Assembly: GCF_003863335.1 (NCBI RefSeq)
Contig: NZ_RRAZ01000007.1
Span: 1-64,000 of the forward strand
Direction of reading: 5' to 3'
DNA: 64,000 bases
From: Falsigemmobacter faecalis
Lineage (GTDB): Bacteria > Pseudomonadota > Alphaproteobacteria > Rhodobacterales > Rhodobacteraceae
Shown: piece by piece, positions 63,593 to 64,000 of the stretch
Position numbering within the stretch: position 1 is the first letter of the stretch
How the letters are laid out: every line of letters starts with the position of its first letter
Program-made: the position numbers and the translations under genes
Notes under the pieces: generated by a model
The model's input: only the letters and a program-made list of their open reading frames with translations
Told to the model about the DNA's origin: nothing
Database searches by the model: none

Positions 63593-64000
63593 CGGATGTC
63601 TCCTGTCCGGTCAGAATGCCAGCAGGCCGCGCGGCCCCCGGAAGCGGCGGGGATCAGCGGCGGCGCCGCCTGGCAGGCGGCATCCGCCAGCGGGCAGCGC
63701 GGCGCATAGCGGCAGCCCTCGGGCCATTTGCCGATATCAGGCACCCGCCCCTCAATCACCGGCAGCAGGCTTTGCGGCGGGGTGTCATGGCGCGGAATGG
63801 TATTGAGCAGCATCCGCGCATAGGGGTGGCTCTGGGTGGTGAAAAACGGCTCAGAGGCGTTTTCCTCAACGATATTGCCGGCATACATCACCGCCACCCG
63901 GTCCGCCGTCTCTGCCACCACGCCCATGTCATGGGTGATGAGCAGGATGGCCGTCCCGGTCTCATCGCGCAGCCGCAAGATCAGATCGAGGATCTGCGCC
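63589..64000 (-). CDS. Oligopeptide-type ABC transporter ATP-binding protein (DppD-like), partial
   Basis: Only the C-terminal part is in the window; the gene runs past 64000. Visible are the switch region LLITHDMGVVAETADRVAVMYAGNIVE, HPYARMLLNTIP and the Cys-containing oligopeptide end (CRYAPRCPLADAAC). The frame stays open to the edge. It forms the ATPase pair with 62612-63592. Confidence 0.92.
   Translation of the reverse strand, partial: AQILDLILRLRDETGTAILLITHDMGVVAETADRVAVMYAGNIVEENASEPFFTTQSHPYARMLLNTIPRHDTPPQSLLPVIEGRVPDIGKWPEGCRYAPRCPLADAACQAAPPLIPAASGGRAACWHSDRTGDIR

Overview
The window looks like a chromosomal segment of a high-GC alphaproteobacterium of the family Rhodobacteraceae. 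Three things point there. The gene order is of the kind seen in that family: trpG-trpD-trpC-moaC-moeA-lexA next to comEC, gltX and gltA; bamE divergent from yceD-rpmF-plsX-fabH-ihfA-merR; tRNA-Pro before the large dCTP deaminase; and pccB...pccA-mcm. Lineage-restricted small proteins are present (DUF2484 after murC, a DUF6280-like protein). Upstream of lexA lies an alphaproteobacterial SOS box of the form GTTC-N7-GTTC.

Layout. 1-2957 is the decayed right end of an integrated element: an IS481-type transposase remnant, two hairpin repeats and a frameshifted tyrosine recombinase next to the 3' end of tRNA-Asn. 2958-6002 holds tRNA-Asn, an MBL-fold hydrolase, an XRE-type regulator and two small unknown genes. 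6257-6717 is a tandem triplication of tRNA-Tyr with one recognisable promoter. 6965-11521 carries rlmB, a CoA-binding protein, a pcm-like methyltransferase, a TolC-type channel, a PopZ/DUF2497-like protein and a DUF6280-like protein. 11925-15856 is a piece of the division and cell-wall cluster (ftsW-murG-murC-DUF2484) that stops before murB. 15864-21298 has an SMR gene with an apparent frameshift, gltA, gltX and comEC. 21750-27291 is a tightly packed minus-strand run trpG-trpD-ung-trpC-moaC-moeA-lexA. 27603-33254 holds a divergent polysaccharide deacetylase, gap, a DsbA-like protein and an aminotransferase. 33395-39522 is an envelope, lipid and translation block ending in tRNA-Pro and dCTP deaminase. 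39562-41061 has two Flp pilins and cpaB without the rest of a tad locus. 41460-45048 contains a lytic transglycosylase, a DjlA-like protein, an acetyltransferase and a glyoxalase-like protein. 45181-53361 is the propionyl-CoA to succinyl-CoA module (pccB, pccA, methylmalonyl-CoA mutase) with small envelope proteins between. 53630-55574 has a membrane-anchored GIY-YIG-type protein and a FabMG-like enoyl reductase. 55805-64000 is a catabolic region: HyuA/HyuB hydantoinase-oxoprolinase, a VOC protein and an FAD oxidoreductase on plus, facing a damaged NodB-fold deacetylase and two peptide-type ABC ATPases on minus.

How the parts fit. Most of the window is housekeeping, and the accessory parts are the left 3 kb and the right 8 kb. 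The propionate module is preceded by TTTGCAAA-type palindromes that could be its operator. lexA has its own SOS box over the promoter and may also be read from the trp/moa operon. Four genes (recombinase twice, SMR, deacetylase) each look as if one G/C is missing from a G/C run. This pattern suggests homopolymer length errors in the sequence as well as, or instead of, real gene decay. No CRISPR array, rRNA, prophage structural genes or defence system was found.
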